From Bin87 sp965208015 (GTDB lineage: Bacteria; Chloroflexota; Dehalococcoidia; Lucifugimonadales; UBA3495), in contig OZ242309.1 in assembly GCA_965208015.1 (NCBI GenBank), positions 1-64,000 on the forward strand: 64,000 nt of DNA, read 5' to 3'. Position 1 is the stretch's first letter, and every line of letters begins with the position of its first letter. Positions 1-12,152 of the stretch are shown piece after piece. Position numbers and translations under genes: made by a program. The notes beneath the pieces were generated by a model. It saw only the letters and a program-made list of their open reading frames with translations. It ran no database searches and was not told the origin of the DNA.

Positions 1-3000
1 GGTGGAACCGGCCGGCACGCTCACGCTCAGGGGGTCCGGCTCCGTGTAGTCGCCCGGCGCGTCGGCCGTGCCGGTCAGGGAGTAGGTCACCACGACCGCC
101 TTGCCCGAGGCCGCCGTCAGGCTCACCGGGAAGCTCATGTTCGTGGTCGCCATGGGGTCGTTCCCCTCGGCCACCGCCGCCGCCGGCGCGCCCACCGAGG
201 CCACCGCCGTGGCCGGGTCGTCGTCGGTGATGGTCCCCACGCCCTTGTCGTCGGCCAGGGTCGCGTTGGTCGGCGTCGACAGCTCCACCATGAAGGTCTC
301 GTCGTGCTCGTCCAGGGTGTCCTCGGTGGTCTGCACCTCCAGCGTCGCCGTGGTGGCCCCGGCCGCGATGGTCGCCGTGGTGGCGGTCACCGCCGTGTAG
401 TCCGAGGCCCCCGCCGGGTGGGCGTCCGCGGTCTCGTCGGCCGCCGTCTTCCAGGAGAAGGTAACGTCCCGCCCCGAGGCCGCCGACAGGGTCACCGTGA
501 ACTCCGCCGTGCCCCCCTCGGCCACCGACGCGTCACCCACCGACAGGGTCGGCGTCCCGTCGTCGTCGCTGATGGTCCCCTGGCCCTCGCCGTCGGCGAT
601 GGTGGCGTTGGTGGCGTCCGACAGCTTCACCAGGAAGGTCTCGTCGGCCTCGTCCCGGGTGTCCTGGGTGGTCTGCACCTCCAGCTTGACCGTGGTGGCC
701 CCCGCCGCGATGGTCGCGTCGGTGGCCGGCACCGCGGTGTAGTCCGTGGCCCCGGCCGCGTCGGCCCCGGCGGCGGCGTCCGTCTTCCACTTGAAGGTGA
801 CCGCCTTGCCCGAGGCCGCCGACAGGGTCACCGTGAACTCCGCCGTGCCCCCCTCGGCCACGCTCACGTCGTCCACCGACAGGGTCGGCACCGCGTCGTT
901 GTCGCTGATGGTCCCGGTGGCCTCGGCGTCGGCCAGGGTGGCGTTGGTGGGCGAGGACAGCTCCACCAGGAAGGTCTCGTCCTCCTCGTCCCGGGTGTCC
1001 TGGGTGGTCTGCACCTCCAGCTCGGCCGTGGTGGCCCCGGCCGCGATGGTCGCCGTGGTGGCGGTCACCGCCGTGTAGTCCGAAGCCCCCGCCGGGTGGG
1101 TCCCGTCGGCGTCCGCCGCCGTCCTCCAGGAGAAGGTGACCGCCCGCCCCGAGGCGGCGGAGAGGGTGACGGTGAACTCCGCCGTGCCGCCCTCGGTCAC
1201 GCTCACGTCGGCCACCGACAGGGTCGGCGCGTCGTCGTCGTCGGTGATGGTTCCGGTGGCGGTCAGGTCCGCCGCGTCCTCGTCCAGCGCCGCGTTGGTG
1301 GCCCCGGTCAGGGTCACGATCACCGTCTCGTCGGCCTCGTCCAGGGTGTCCCCCCTGACCGGGATGACGATGTTGGCCGTGGTGGAACCGGCCGGCACGC
1401 TCACGCTCAGGGGGTCCGGCTCCGTGTAGTCGCCCGGCGCGTCGGCCGTGCCGGTCAGGGAGTAGGTCACCACGACCGCCTTGCCCGAGGCCGCCGTCAG
1501 GCTCACCGGGAAGCTCATGTTCGTGGTCGCCATGGGGTCGTTCCCCTCGGCCACCGCCGCCGCCGGCGCGCCCACCGAGGCCACCGCCGTGGCCGGGTCG
1601 TCGTCGGTGATGGTCCCCACGCCCTTGTCGTCGGCCAGGGTCGCGTTGGTCGGCGTCGACAGCTCCACCATGAAGGTCTCGTCGTGCTCGTCCAGGGTGT
1701 CCTCGGTGGTCTGCACCTCCAGCGTCGCCGTGGTGGCCCCGGCCGCGATGGTCGCCGTGGTGGCGGTCACCGCCGTGTAGTCCGAGGCCCCCGCCGGGTG
1801 GGCGTCCGCGGTCTCGTCGGCCGCCGTCTTCCAGGAGAAGGTAACGTCCCGCCCCGAGGCCGCCGACAGGGTCACCGTGAACTCCGCCGTGCCCCCCTCG
1901 GCCACCGACGCGTCACCCACCGACAGGGTCGGCGTCCCGTCGTCGTCGCTGATGGTCCCCTGGCCCTCGCCGTCGGCGATGGTGGCGTTGGTGGCGTCCG
2001 ACAGCTTCACCAGGAAGGTCTCGTCGGCCTCGTCCCGGGTGTCCTGGGTGGTCTGCACCTCCAGCTTGACCGTGGTGGCCCCCGCCGCGATGGTCGCGTC
2101 GGTGGCCGGCACCGCGGTGTAGTCCGTGGCCCCGGCCGCGTCGGCCCCGGCGGCGGCGTCCGTCTTCCACTTGAAGGTGACCGCCTTGCCCGAGGCCGCC
2201 GACAGGGTCACCGTGAACTCCGCCGTGCCCCCCTCGGCCACGCTCACGTCGTCCACCGACAGGGTCGGCACCGCGTCGTTGTCGCTGATGGTCCCGGTGG
2301 CCTCGGCGTCGGCCAGGGTGGCGTTGGTGGGCGAGGACAGCTCCACCAGGAAGGTCTCGTCCTCCTCGTCCCGGGTGTCCTGGGTGGTCTGCACCTCCAG
2401 CTCGGCCGTGGTGGCCCCGGCCGCGATGGTCGCCGTGGTGGCGGTCACCGCCGTGTAGTCCGAAGCCCCCGCCGGGTGGGTCCCGTCGGCGTCCGCCGCC
2501 GTCCTCCAGGAGAAGGTGACCGCCCGCCCCGAGGCGGCGGAGAGGGTGACGGTGAACTCCGCCGTGCCGCCCTCGGTCACGCTCACGTCGGCCACCGACA
2601 GGGTCGGCGCGTCGTCGTCGTCGGTGATGGTTCCGGTGGCGGTCAGGTCCGCCGCGTCCTCGTCCAGCGCCGCGTTGGTGGCCCCGGTCAGGGTCACGAT
2701 CACCGTCTCGTCGGCCTCGTCCAGGGTGTCCCCCCTGACCGGGATGACGATGTTGGCCGTGGTGGAACCGGCCGGCACGCTCACGCTCAGGGGGTCCGGC
2801 TCCGTGTAGTCGCCCGGCGCGTCGGCCGTGCCGGTCAGGGAGTAGGTCACCACGACCGCCTTGCCCGAGGCCGCCGTCAGGCTCACCGGGAAGCTCATGT
2901 TCGTGGTCGCCATGGGGTCGTTCCCCTCGGCCACCGCCGCCGCCGGCGCGCCCACCGAGGCCACCGCCGTGGCCGGGTCGTCGTCGGTGATGGTCCCCAC

Positions 3001-6000
3001 GCCCTTGTCGTCGGCCAGGGTCGCGTTGGTCGGCGTCGACAGCTCCACCATGAAGGTCTCGTCGTGCTCGTCCAGGGTGTCCTCGGTGGTCTGCACCTCC
3101 AGCGTCGCCGTGGTGGCCCCGGCCGCGATGGTCGCCGTGGTGGCGGTCACCGCCGTGTAGTCCGAGGCCCCCGCCGGGTGGGCGTCCGCGGTCTCGTCGG
3201 CCGCCGTCTTCCAGGAGAAGGTAACGTCCCGCCCCGAGGCCGCCGACAGGGTCACCGTGAACTCCGCCGTGCCCCCCTCGGCCACCGACGCGTCACCCAC
3301 CGACAGGGTCGGCGTCCCGTCGTCGTCGCTGATGGTCCCCTGGCCCTCGCCGTCGGCGATGGTGGCGTTGGTGGCGTCCGACAGCTTCACCAGGAAGGTC
3401 TCGTCGGCCTCGTCCCGGGTGTCCTGGGTGGTCTGCACCTCCAGCTTGACCGTGGTGGCCCCCGCCGCGATGGTCGCGTCGGTGGCCGGCACCGCGGTGT
3501 AGTCCGTGGCCCCGGCCGCGTCGGCCCCGGCGGCGGCGTCCGTCTTCCACTTGAAGGTGACCGCCTTGCCCGAGGCCGCCGACAGGGTCACCGTGAACTC
3601 CGCCGTGCCCCCCTCGGCCACGCTCACGTCGTCCACCGACAGGGTCGGCACCGCGTCGTTGTCGCTGATGGTCCCGGTGGCCTCGGCGTCGGCCAGGGTG
3701 GCGTTGGTGGGCGAGGACAGCTCCACCAGGAAGGTCTCGTCCTCCTCGTCCCGGGTGTCCTGGGTGGTCTGCACCTCCAGCTCGGCCGTGGTGGCCCCGG
3801 CCGCGATGGTCGCCGTGGTGGCGGTCACCGCCGTGTAGTCCGAAGCCCCCGCCGGGTGGGTCCCGTCGGCGTCCGCCGCCGTCCTCCAGGAGAAGGTGAC
3901 CGCCCGCCCCGAGGCGGCGGAGAGGGTGACGGTGAACTCCGCCGTGCCGCCCTCGGTCACGCTCACGTCGGCCACCGACAGGGTCGGCGCGTCGTCGTCG
4001 TCGGTGATGGTTCCGGTGGCGGTCAGGTCCGCCGCGTCCTCGTCCAGCGCCGCGTTGGTGGCCCCGGTCAGGGTCACGATCACCGTCTCGTCGGCCTCGT
4101 CCAGGGTGTCCCCCCTGACCGGGATGACGATGTTGGCCGTGGTGGAACCGGCCGGCACGCTCACGCTCAGGGGGTCCGGCTCCGTGTAGTCGCCCGGCGC
4201 GTCGGCCGTGCCGGTCAGGGAGTAGGTCACCACGACCGCCTTGCCCGAGGCCGCCGTCAGGCTCACCGGGAAGCTCATGTTCGTGGTCGCCATGGGGTCG
4301 TTCCCCTCGGCCACCGCCGCCGCCGGCGCGCCCACCGAGGCCACCGCCGTGGCCGGGTCGTCGTCGGTGATGGTCCCCACGCCCTTGTCGTCGGCCAGGG
4401 TCGCGTTGGTCGGCGTCGACAGCTCCACCATGAAGGTCTCGTCGTGCTCGTCCAGGGTGTCCTCGGTGGTCTGCACCTCCAGCGTCGCCGTGGTGGCCCC
4501 GGCCGCGATGGTCGCCGTGGTGGCGGTCACCGCCGTGTAGTCCGAGGCCCCCGCCGGGTGGGCGTCCGCGGTCTCGTCGGCCGCCGTCTTCCAGGAGAAG
4601 GTAACGTCCCGCCCCGAGGCCGCCGACAGGGTCACCGTGAACTCCGCCGTGCCCCCCTCGGCCACCGACGCGTCACCCACCGACAGGGTCGGCGTCCCGT
4701 CGTCGTCGCTGATGGTCCCCTGGCCCTCGCCGTCGGCGATGGTGGCGTTGGTGGCGTCCGACAGCTTCACCAGGAAGGTCTCGTCGGCCTCGTCCCGGGT
4801 GTCCTGGGTGGTCTGCACCTCCAGCTTGACCGTGGTGGCCCCCGCCGCGATGGTCGCGTCGGTGGCCGGCACCGCGGTGTAGTCCGTGGCCCCGGCCGCG
4901 TCGGCCCCGGCGGCGGCGTCCGTCTTCCACTTGAAGGTGACCGCCTTGCCCGAGGCCGCCGACAGGGTCACCGTGAACTCCGCCGTGCCCCCCTCGGCCA
5001 CGCTCACGTCGTCCACCGACAGGGTCGGCACCGCGTCGTTGTCGCTGATGGTCCCGGTGGCCTCGGCGTCGGCCAGGGTGGCGTTGGTGGGCGAGGACAG
5101 CTCCACCAGGAAGGTCTCGTCCTCCTCGTCCCGGGTGTCCTGGGTGGTCTGCACCTCCAGCTCGGCCGTGGTGGCCCCGGCCGCGATGGTCGCCGTGGTG
5201 GCGGTCACCGCCGTGTAGTCCGAAGCCCCCGCCGGGTGGGTCCCGTCGGCGTCCGCCGCCGTCCTCCAGGAGAAGGTGACCGCCCGCCCCGAGGCGGCGG
5301 AGAGGGTGACGGTGAACTCCGCCGTGCCGCCCTCGGTCACGCTCACGTCGGCCACCGACAGGGTCGGCGCGTCGTCGTCGTCGGTGATGGTTCCGGTGGC
5401 GGTCAGGTCCGCCGCGTCCTCGTCCAGCGCCGCGTTGGTGGCCCCGGTCAGGGTCACGATCACCGTCTCGTCGGCCTCGTCCAGGGTGTCCCCCCTGACC
5501 GGGATGACGATGTTGGCCGTGGTGGAACCGGCCGGCACGCTCACGCTCAGGGGGTCCGGCTCCGTGTAGTCGCCCGGCGCGTCGGCCGTGCCGGTCAGGG
5601 AGTAGGTCACCACGACCGCCTTGCCCGAGGCCGCCGTCAGGCTCACCGGGAAGCTCATGTTCGTGGTCGCCATGGGGTCGTTCCCCTCGGCCACCGCCGC
5701 CGCCGGCGCGCCCACCGAGGCCACCGCCGTGGCCGGGTCGTCGTCGGTGATGGTCCCCACGCCCTTGTCGTCGGCCAGGGTCGCGTTGGTCGGCGTCGAC
5801 AGCTCCACCATGAAGGTCTCGTCGTGCTCGTCCAGGGTGTCCTCGGTGGTCTGCACCTCCAGCGTCGCCGTGGTGGCCCCGGCCGCGATGGTCGCCGTGG
5901 TGGCGGTCACCGCCGTGTAGTCCGAGGCCCCCGCCGGGTGGGCGTCCGCGGTCTCGTCGGCCGCCGTCTTCCAGGAGAAGGTAACGTCCCGCCCCGAGGC

Positions 6001-9000
6001 CGCCGACAGGGTCACCGTGAACTCCGCCGTGCCCCCCTCGGCCACCGACGCGTCACCCACCGACAGGGTCGGCGTCCCGTCGTCGTCGCTGATGGTCCCC
6101 TGGCCCTCGCCGTCGGCGATGGTGGCGTTGGTGGCGTCCGACAGCTTCACCAGGAAGGTCTCGTCGGCCTCGTCCCGGGTGTCCTGGGTGGTCTGCACCT
6201 CCAGCTTGACCGTGGTGGCCCCCGCCGCGATGGTCGCGTCGGTGGCCGGCACCGCGGTGTAGTCCGTGGCCCCGGCCGCGTCGGCCCCGGCGGCGGCGTC
6301 CGTCTTCCACTTGAAGGTGACCGCCTTGCCCGAGGCCGCCGACAGGGTCACCGTGAACTCCGCCGTGCCCCCCTCGGCCACGCTCACGTCGTCCACCGAC
6401 AGGGTCGGCACCGCGTCGTTGTCGCTGATGGTCCCGGTGGCCTCGGCGTCGGCCAGGGTGGCGTTGGTGGGCGAGGACAGCTCCACCAGGAAGGTCTCGT
6501 CCTCCTCGTCCCGGGTGTCCTGGGTGGTCTGCACCTCCAGCTCGGCCGTGGTGGCCCCGGCCGCGATGGTCGCCGTGGTGGCGGTCACCGCCGTGTAGTC
6601 CGAAGCCCCCGCCGGGTGGGTCCCGTCGGCGTCCGCCGCCGTCCTCCAGGAGAAGGTGACCGCCCGCCCCGAGGCGGCGGAGAGGGTGACGGTGAACTCC
6701 GCCGTGCCGCCCTCGGTCACGCTCACGTCGGCCACCGACAGGGTCGGCGCGTCGTCGTCGTCGGTGATGGTTCCGGTGGCGGTCAGGTCCGCCGCGTCCT
6801 CGTCCAGCGCCGCGTTGGTGGCCCCGGTCAGGGTCACGATCACCGTCTCGTCGGCCTCGTCCAGGGTGTCCCCCCTGACCGGGATGACGATGTTGGCCGT
6901 GGTGGAACCGGCCGGCACGCTCACGCTCAGGGGGTCCGGCTCCGTGTAGTCGCCCGGCGCGTCGGCCGTGCCGGTCAGGGAGTAGGTCACCACGACCGCC
7001 TTGCCCGAGGCCGCCGTCAGGCTCACCGGGAAGCTCATGTTCGTGGTCGCCATGGGGTCGTTCCCCTCGGCCACCGCCGCCGCCGGCGCGCCCACCGAGG
7101 CCACCGCCGTGGCCGGGTCGTCGTCGGTGATGGTCCCCACGCCCTTGTCGTCGGCCAGGGTCGCGTTGGTCGGCGTCGACAGCTCCACCATGAAGGTCTC
7201 GTCGTGCTCGTCCAGGGTGTCCTCGGTGGTCTGCACCTCCAGCGTCGCCGTGGTGGCCCCGGCCGCGATGGTCGCCGTGGTGGCGGTCACCGCCGTGTAG
7301 TCCGAGGCCCCCGCCGGGTGGGCGTCCGCGGTCTCGTCGGCCGCCGTCTTCCAGGAGAAGGTAACGTCCCGCCCCGAGGCCGCCGACAGGGTCACCGTGA
7401 ACTCCGCCGTGCCCCCCTCGGCCACCGACGCGTCACCCACCGACAGGGTCGGCGTCCCGTCGTCGTCGCTGATGGTCCCCTGGCCCTCGCCGTCGGCGAT
7501 GGTGGCGTTGGTGGCGTCCGACAGCTTCACCAGGAAGGTCTCGTCGGCCTCGTCCCGGGTGTCCTGGGTGGTCTGCACCTCCAGCTTGACCGTGGTGGCC
7601 CCCGCCGCGATGGTCGCGTCGGTGGCCGGCACCGCGGTGTAGTCCGTGGCCCCGGCCGCGTCGGCCCCGGCGGCGGCGTCCGTCTTCCACTTGAAGGTGA
7701 CCGCCTTGCCCGAGGCCGCCGACAGGGTCACCGTGAACTCCGCCGTGCCCCCCTCGGCCACGCTCACGTCGTCCACCGACAGGGTCGGCACCGCGTCGTT
7801 GTCGCTGATGGTCCCGGTGGCCTCGGCGTCGGCCAGGGTGGCGTTGGTGGGCGAGGACAGCTCCACCAGGAAGGTCTCGTCCTCCTCGTCCCGGGTGTCC
7901 TGGGTGGTCTGCACCTCCAGCTCGGCCGTGGTGGCCCCGGCCGCGATGGTCGCCGTGGTGGCGGTCACCGCCGTGTAGTCCGAAGCCCCCGCCGGGTGGG
8001 TCCCGTCGGCGTCCGCCGCCGTCCTCCAGGAGAAGGTGACCGCCCGCCCCGAGGCGGCGGAGAGGGTGACGGTGAACTCCGCCGTGCCGCCCTCGGTCAC
8101 GCTCACGTCGGCCACCGACAGGGTCGGCGCGTCGTCGTCGTCGGTGATGGTTCCGGTGGCGGTCAGGTCCGCCGCGTCCTCGTCCAGCGCCGCGTTGGTG
8201 GCCCCGGTCAGGGTCACGATCACCGTCTCGTCGGCCTCGTCCAGGGTGTCCCCCCTGACCGGGATGACGATGTTGGCCGTGGTGGAACCGGCCGGCACGC
8301 TCACGCTCAGGGGGTCCGGCTCCGTGTAGTCGCCCGGCGCGTCGGCCGTGCCGGTCAGGGAGTAGGTCACCACGACCGCCTTGCCCGAGGCCGCCGTCAG
8401 GCTCACCGGGAAGCTCATGTTCGTGGTCGCCATGGGGTCGTTCCCCTCGGCCACCGCCGCCGCCGGCGCGCCCACCGAGGCCACCGCCGTGGCCGGGTCG
8501 TCGTCGGTGATGGTCCCCACGCCCTTGTCGTCGGCCAGGGTCGCGTTGGTCGGCGTCGACAGCTCCACCATGAAGGTCTCGTCGTGCTCGTCCAGGGTGT
8601 CCTCGGTGGTCTGCACCTCCAGCGTCGCCGTGGTGGCCCCGGCCGCGATGGTCGCCGTGGTGGCGGTCACCGCCGTGTAGTCCGAGGCCCCCGCCGGGTG
8701 GGCGTCCGCGGTCTCGTCGGCCGCCGTCTTCCAGGAGAAGGTAACGTCCCGCCCCGAGGCCGCCGACAGGGTCACCGTGAACTCCGCCGTGCCCCCCTCG
8801 GCCACCGACGCGTCACCCACCGACAGGGTCGGCGTCCCGTCGTCGTCGCTGATGGTCCCCTGGCCCTCGCCGTCGGCGATGGTGGCGTTGGTGGCGTCCG
8901 ACAGCTTCACCAGGAAGGTCTCGTCGGCCTCGTCCCGGGTGTCCTGGGTGGTCTGCACCTCCAGCTTGACCGTGGTGGCCCCCGCCGCGATGGTCGCGTC

Positions 9001-12000
9001 GGTGGCCGGCACCGCGGTGTAGTCCGTGGCCCCGGCCGCGTCGGCCCCGGCGGCGGCGTCCGTCTTCCACTTGAAGGTGACCGCCTTGCCCGAGGCCGCC
9101 GACAGGGTCACCGTGAACTCCGCCGTGCCCCCCTCGGCCACGCTCACGTCGTCCACCGACAGGGTCGGCACCGCGTCGTTGTCGCTGATGGTCCCGGTGG
9201 CCTCGGCGTCGGCCAGGGTGGCGTTGGTGGGCGAGGACAGCTCCACCAGGAAGGTCTCGTCCTCCTCGTCCCGGGTGTCCTGGGTGGTCTGCACCTCCAG
9301 CTCGGCCGTGGTGGCCCCGGCCGCGATGGTCGCCGTGGTGGCGGTCACCGCCGTGTAGTCCGAAGCCCCCGCCGGGTGGGTCCCGTCGGCGTCCGCCGCC
9401 GTCCTCCAGGAGAAGGTGACCGCCCGCCCCGAGGCGGCGGAGAGGGTGACGGTGAACTCCGCCGTGCCGCCCTCGGTCACGCTCACGTCGGCCACCGACA
9501 GGGTCGGCGCGTCGTCGTCGTCGGTGATGGTTCCGGTGGCGGTCAGGTCCGCCGCGTCCTCGTCCAGCGCCGCGTTGGTGGCCCCGGTCAGGGTCACGAT
9601 CACCGTCTCGTCGGCCTCGTCCAGGGTGTCCCCCCTGACCGGGATGACGATGTTGGCCGTGGTGGAACCGGCCGGCACGCTCACGCTCAGGGGGTCCGGC
9701 TCCGTGTAGTCGCCCGGCGCGTCGGCCGTGCCGGTCAGGGAGTAGGTCACCACGACCGCCTTGCCCGAGGCCGCCGTCAGGCTCACCGGGAAGCTCATGT
9801 TCGTGGTCGCCATGGGGTCGTTCCCCTCGGCCACCGCCGCCGCCGGCGCGCCCACCGAGGCCACCGCCGTGGCCGGGTCGTCGTCGGTGATGGTCCCCAC
9901 GCCCTTGTCGTCGGCCAGGGTCGCGTTGGTCGGCGTCGACAGCTCCACCATGAAGGTCTCGTCGTGCTCGTCCAGGGTGTCCTCGGTGGTCTGCACCTCC
10001 AGCGTCGCCGTGGTGGCCCCGGCCGCGATGGTCGCCGTGGTGGCGGTCACCGCCGTGTAGTCCGAGGCCCCCGCCGGGTGGGCGTCCGCGGTCTCGTCGG
10101 CCGCCGTCTTCCAGGAGAAGGTAACGTCCCGCCCCGAGGCCGCCGACAGGGTCACCGTGAACTCCGCCGTGCCCCCCTCGGCCACCGACGCGTCACCCAC
10201 CGACAGGGTCGGCGTCCCGTCGTCGTCGCTGATGGTCCCCTGGCCCTCGCCGTCGGCGATGGTGGCGTTGGTGGCGTCCGACAGCTTCACCAGGAAGGTC
10301 TCGTCGGCCTCGTCCCGGGTGTCCTGGGTGGTCTGCACCTCCAGCTTGACCGTGGTGGCCCCCGCCGCGATGGTCGCGTCGGTGGCCGGCACCGCGGTGT
10401 AGTCCGTGGCCCCGGCCGCGTCGGCCCCGGCGGCGGCGTCCGTCTTCCACTTGAAGGTGACCGCCTTGCCCGAGGCCGCCGACAGGGTCACCGTGAACTC
10501 CGCCGTGCCCCCCTCGGCCACGCTCACGTCGTCCACCGACAGGGTCGGCACCGCGTCGTTGTCGCTGATGGTCCCGGTGGCCTCGGCGTCGGCCAGGGTG
10601 GCGTTGGTGGGCGAGGACAGCTCCACCAGGAAGGTCTCGTCCTCCTCGTCCCGGGTGTCCTGGGTGGTCTGCACCTCCAGCTCGGCCGTGGTGGCCCCGG
10701 CCGCGATGGTCGCCGTGGTGGCGGTCACCGCCGTGTAGTCCGAAGCCCCCGCCGGGTGGGTCCCGTCGGCGTCCGCCGCCGTCCTCCAGGAGAAGGTGAC
10801 CGCCCGCCCCGAGGCGGCGGAGAGGGTGACGGTGAACTCCGCCGTGCCGCCCTCGGTCACGCTCACGTCGGCCACCGACAGGGTCGGCGCGTCGTCGTCG
10901 TCGGTGATGGTTCCGGTGGCGGTCAGGTCCGCCGCGTCCTCGTCCAGCGCCGCGTTGGTGGCCCCGGTCAGGGTCACGATCACCGTCTCGTCGGCCTCGT
11001 CCAGGGTGTCCCCCCTGACCGGGATGACGATGTTGGCCGTGGTGGAACCGGCCGGCACGCTCACGCTCAGGGGGTCCGGCTCCGTGTAGTCGCCCGGCGC
11101 GTCGGCCGTGCCGGTCAGGGAGTAGGTCACCACGACCGCCTTGCCCGAGGCCGCCGTCAGGCTCACCGGGAAGCTCATGTTCGTGGTCGCCATGGGGTCG
11201 TTCCCCTCGGCCACCGCCGCCGCCGGCGCGCCCACCGAGGCCACCGCCGTGGCCGGGTCGTCGTCGGTGATGGTCCCCACGCCCTTGTCGTCGGCCAGGG
11301 TCGCGTTGGTCGGCGTCGACAGCTCCACCATGAAGGTCTCGTCGTGCTCGTCCAGGGTGTCCTCGGTGGTCTGCACCTCCAGCGTCGCCGTGGTGGCCCC
11401 GGCCGCGATGGTCGCCGTGGTGGCGGTCACCGCCGTGTAGTCCGAGGCCCCCGCCGGGTGGGCGTCCGCGGTCTCGTCGGCCGCCGTCTTCCAGGAGAAG
11501 GTAACGTCCCGCCCCGAGGCCGCCGACAGGGTCACCGTGAACTCCGCCGTGCCCCCCTCGGCCACCGACGCGTCACCCACCGACAGGGTCGGCGTCCCGT
11601 CGTCGTCGCTGATGGTCCCCTGGCCCTCGCCGTCGGCGATGGTGGCGTTGGTGGCGTCCGACAGCTTCACCAGGAAGGTCTCGTCGGCCTCGTCCCGGGT
11701 GTCCTGGGTGGTCTGCACCTCCAGCTTGACCGTGGTGGCCCCCGCCGCGATGGTCGCGTCGGTGGCCGGCACCGCGGTGTAGTCCGTGGCCCCGGCCGCG
11801 TCGGCCCCGGCGGCGGCGTCCGTCTTCCACTTGAAGGTGACCGCCTTGCCCGAGGCCGCCGACAGGGTCACCGTGAACTCCGCCGTGCCCCCCTCGGCCA
11901 CGCTCACGTCGTCCACCGACAGGGTCGGCACCGCGTCGTTGTCGCTGATGGTCCCGGTGGCCTCGGCGTCGGCCAGGGTGGCGTTGGTGGGCGAGGACAG

Positions 12001-12152
12001 CTCCACCAGGAAGGTCTCGTCCTCCTCGTCCCGGGTGTCCTGGGTGGTCTGCACCTCCAGCTCGGCCGTGGTGGCCCCGGCCGCGATGGTCGCCGTGGTG
12101 GCGGTCACCGCCGTGTAGTCCGAAGCCCCCGCCGGGTGGGTCCCGTCGGCGT
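1..12152. repeat. Perfect 1,380-bp tandem repeat array, about 8.8 copies, running off the left edge
   Basis: Rows 1,380 bases apart read the same from position 1 to about 12152. I saw no substitution between copies. The unit is 460 codons, so copy-number change keeps the reading frame of the giant minus-strand gene. Each unit encodes four Calx-beta domains of about 113, 112, 113 and 122 residues, which differ from each other while the units do not. Identity ends near 12152 inside a Calx-beta domain, where the sequence passes smoothly into a diverged relative. The true copy number is unknown because the array continues past the window. Long identical arrays are also prone to miscounting in assembly. 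Confidence 0.97.
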
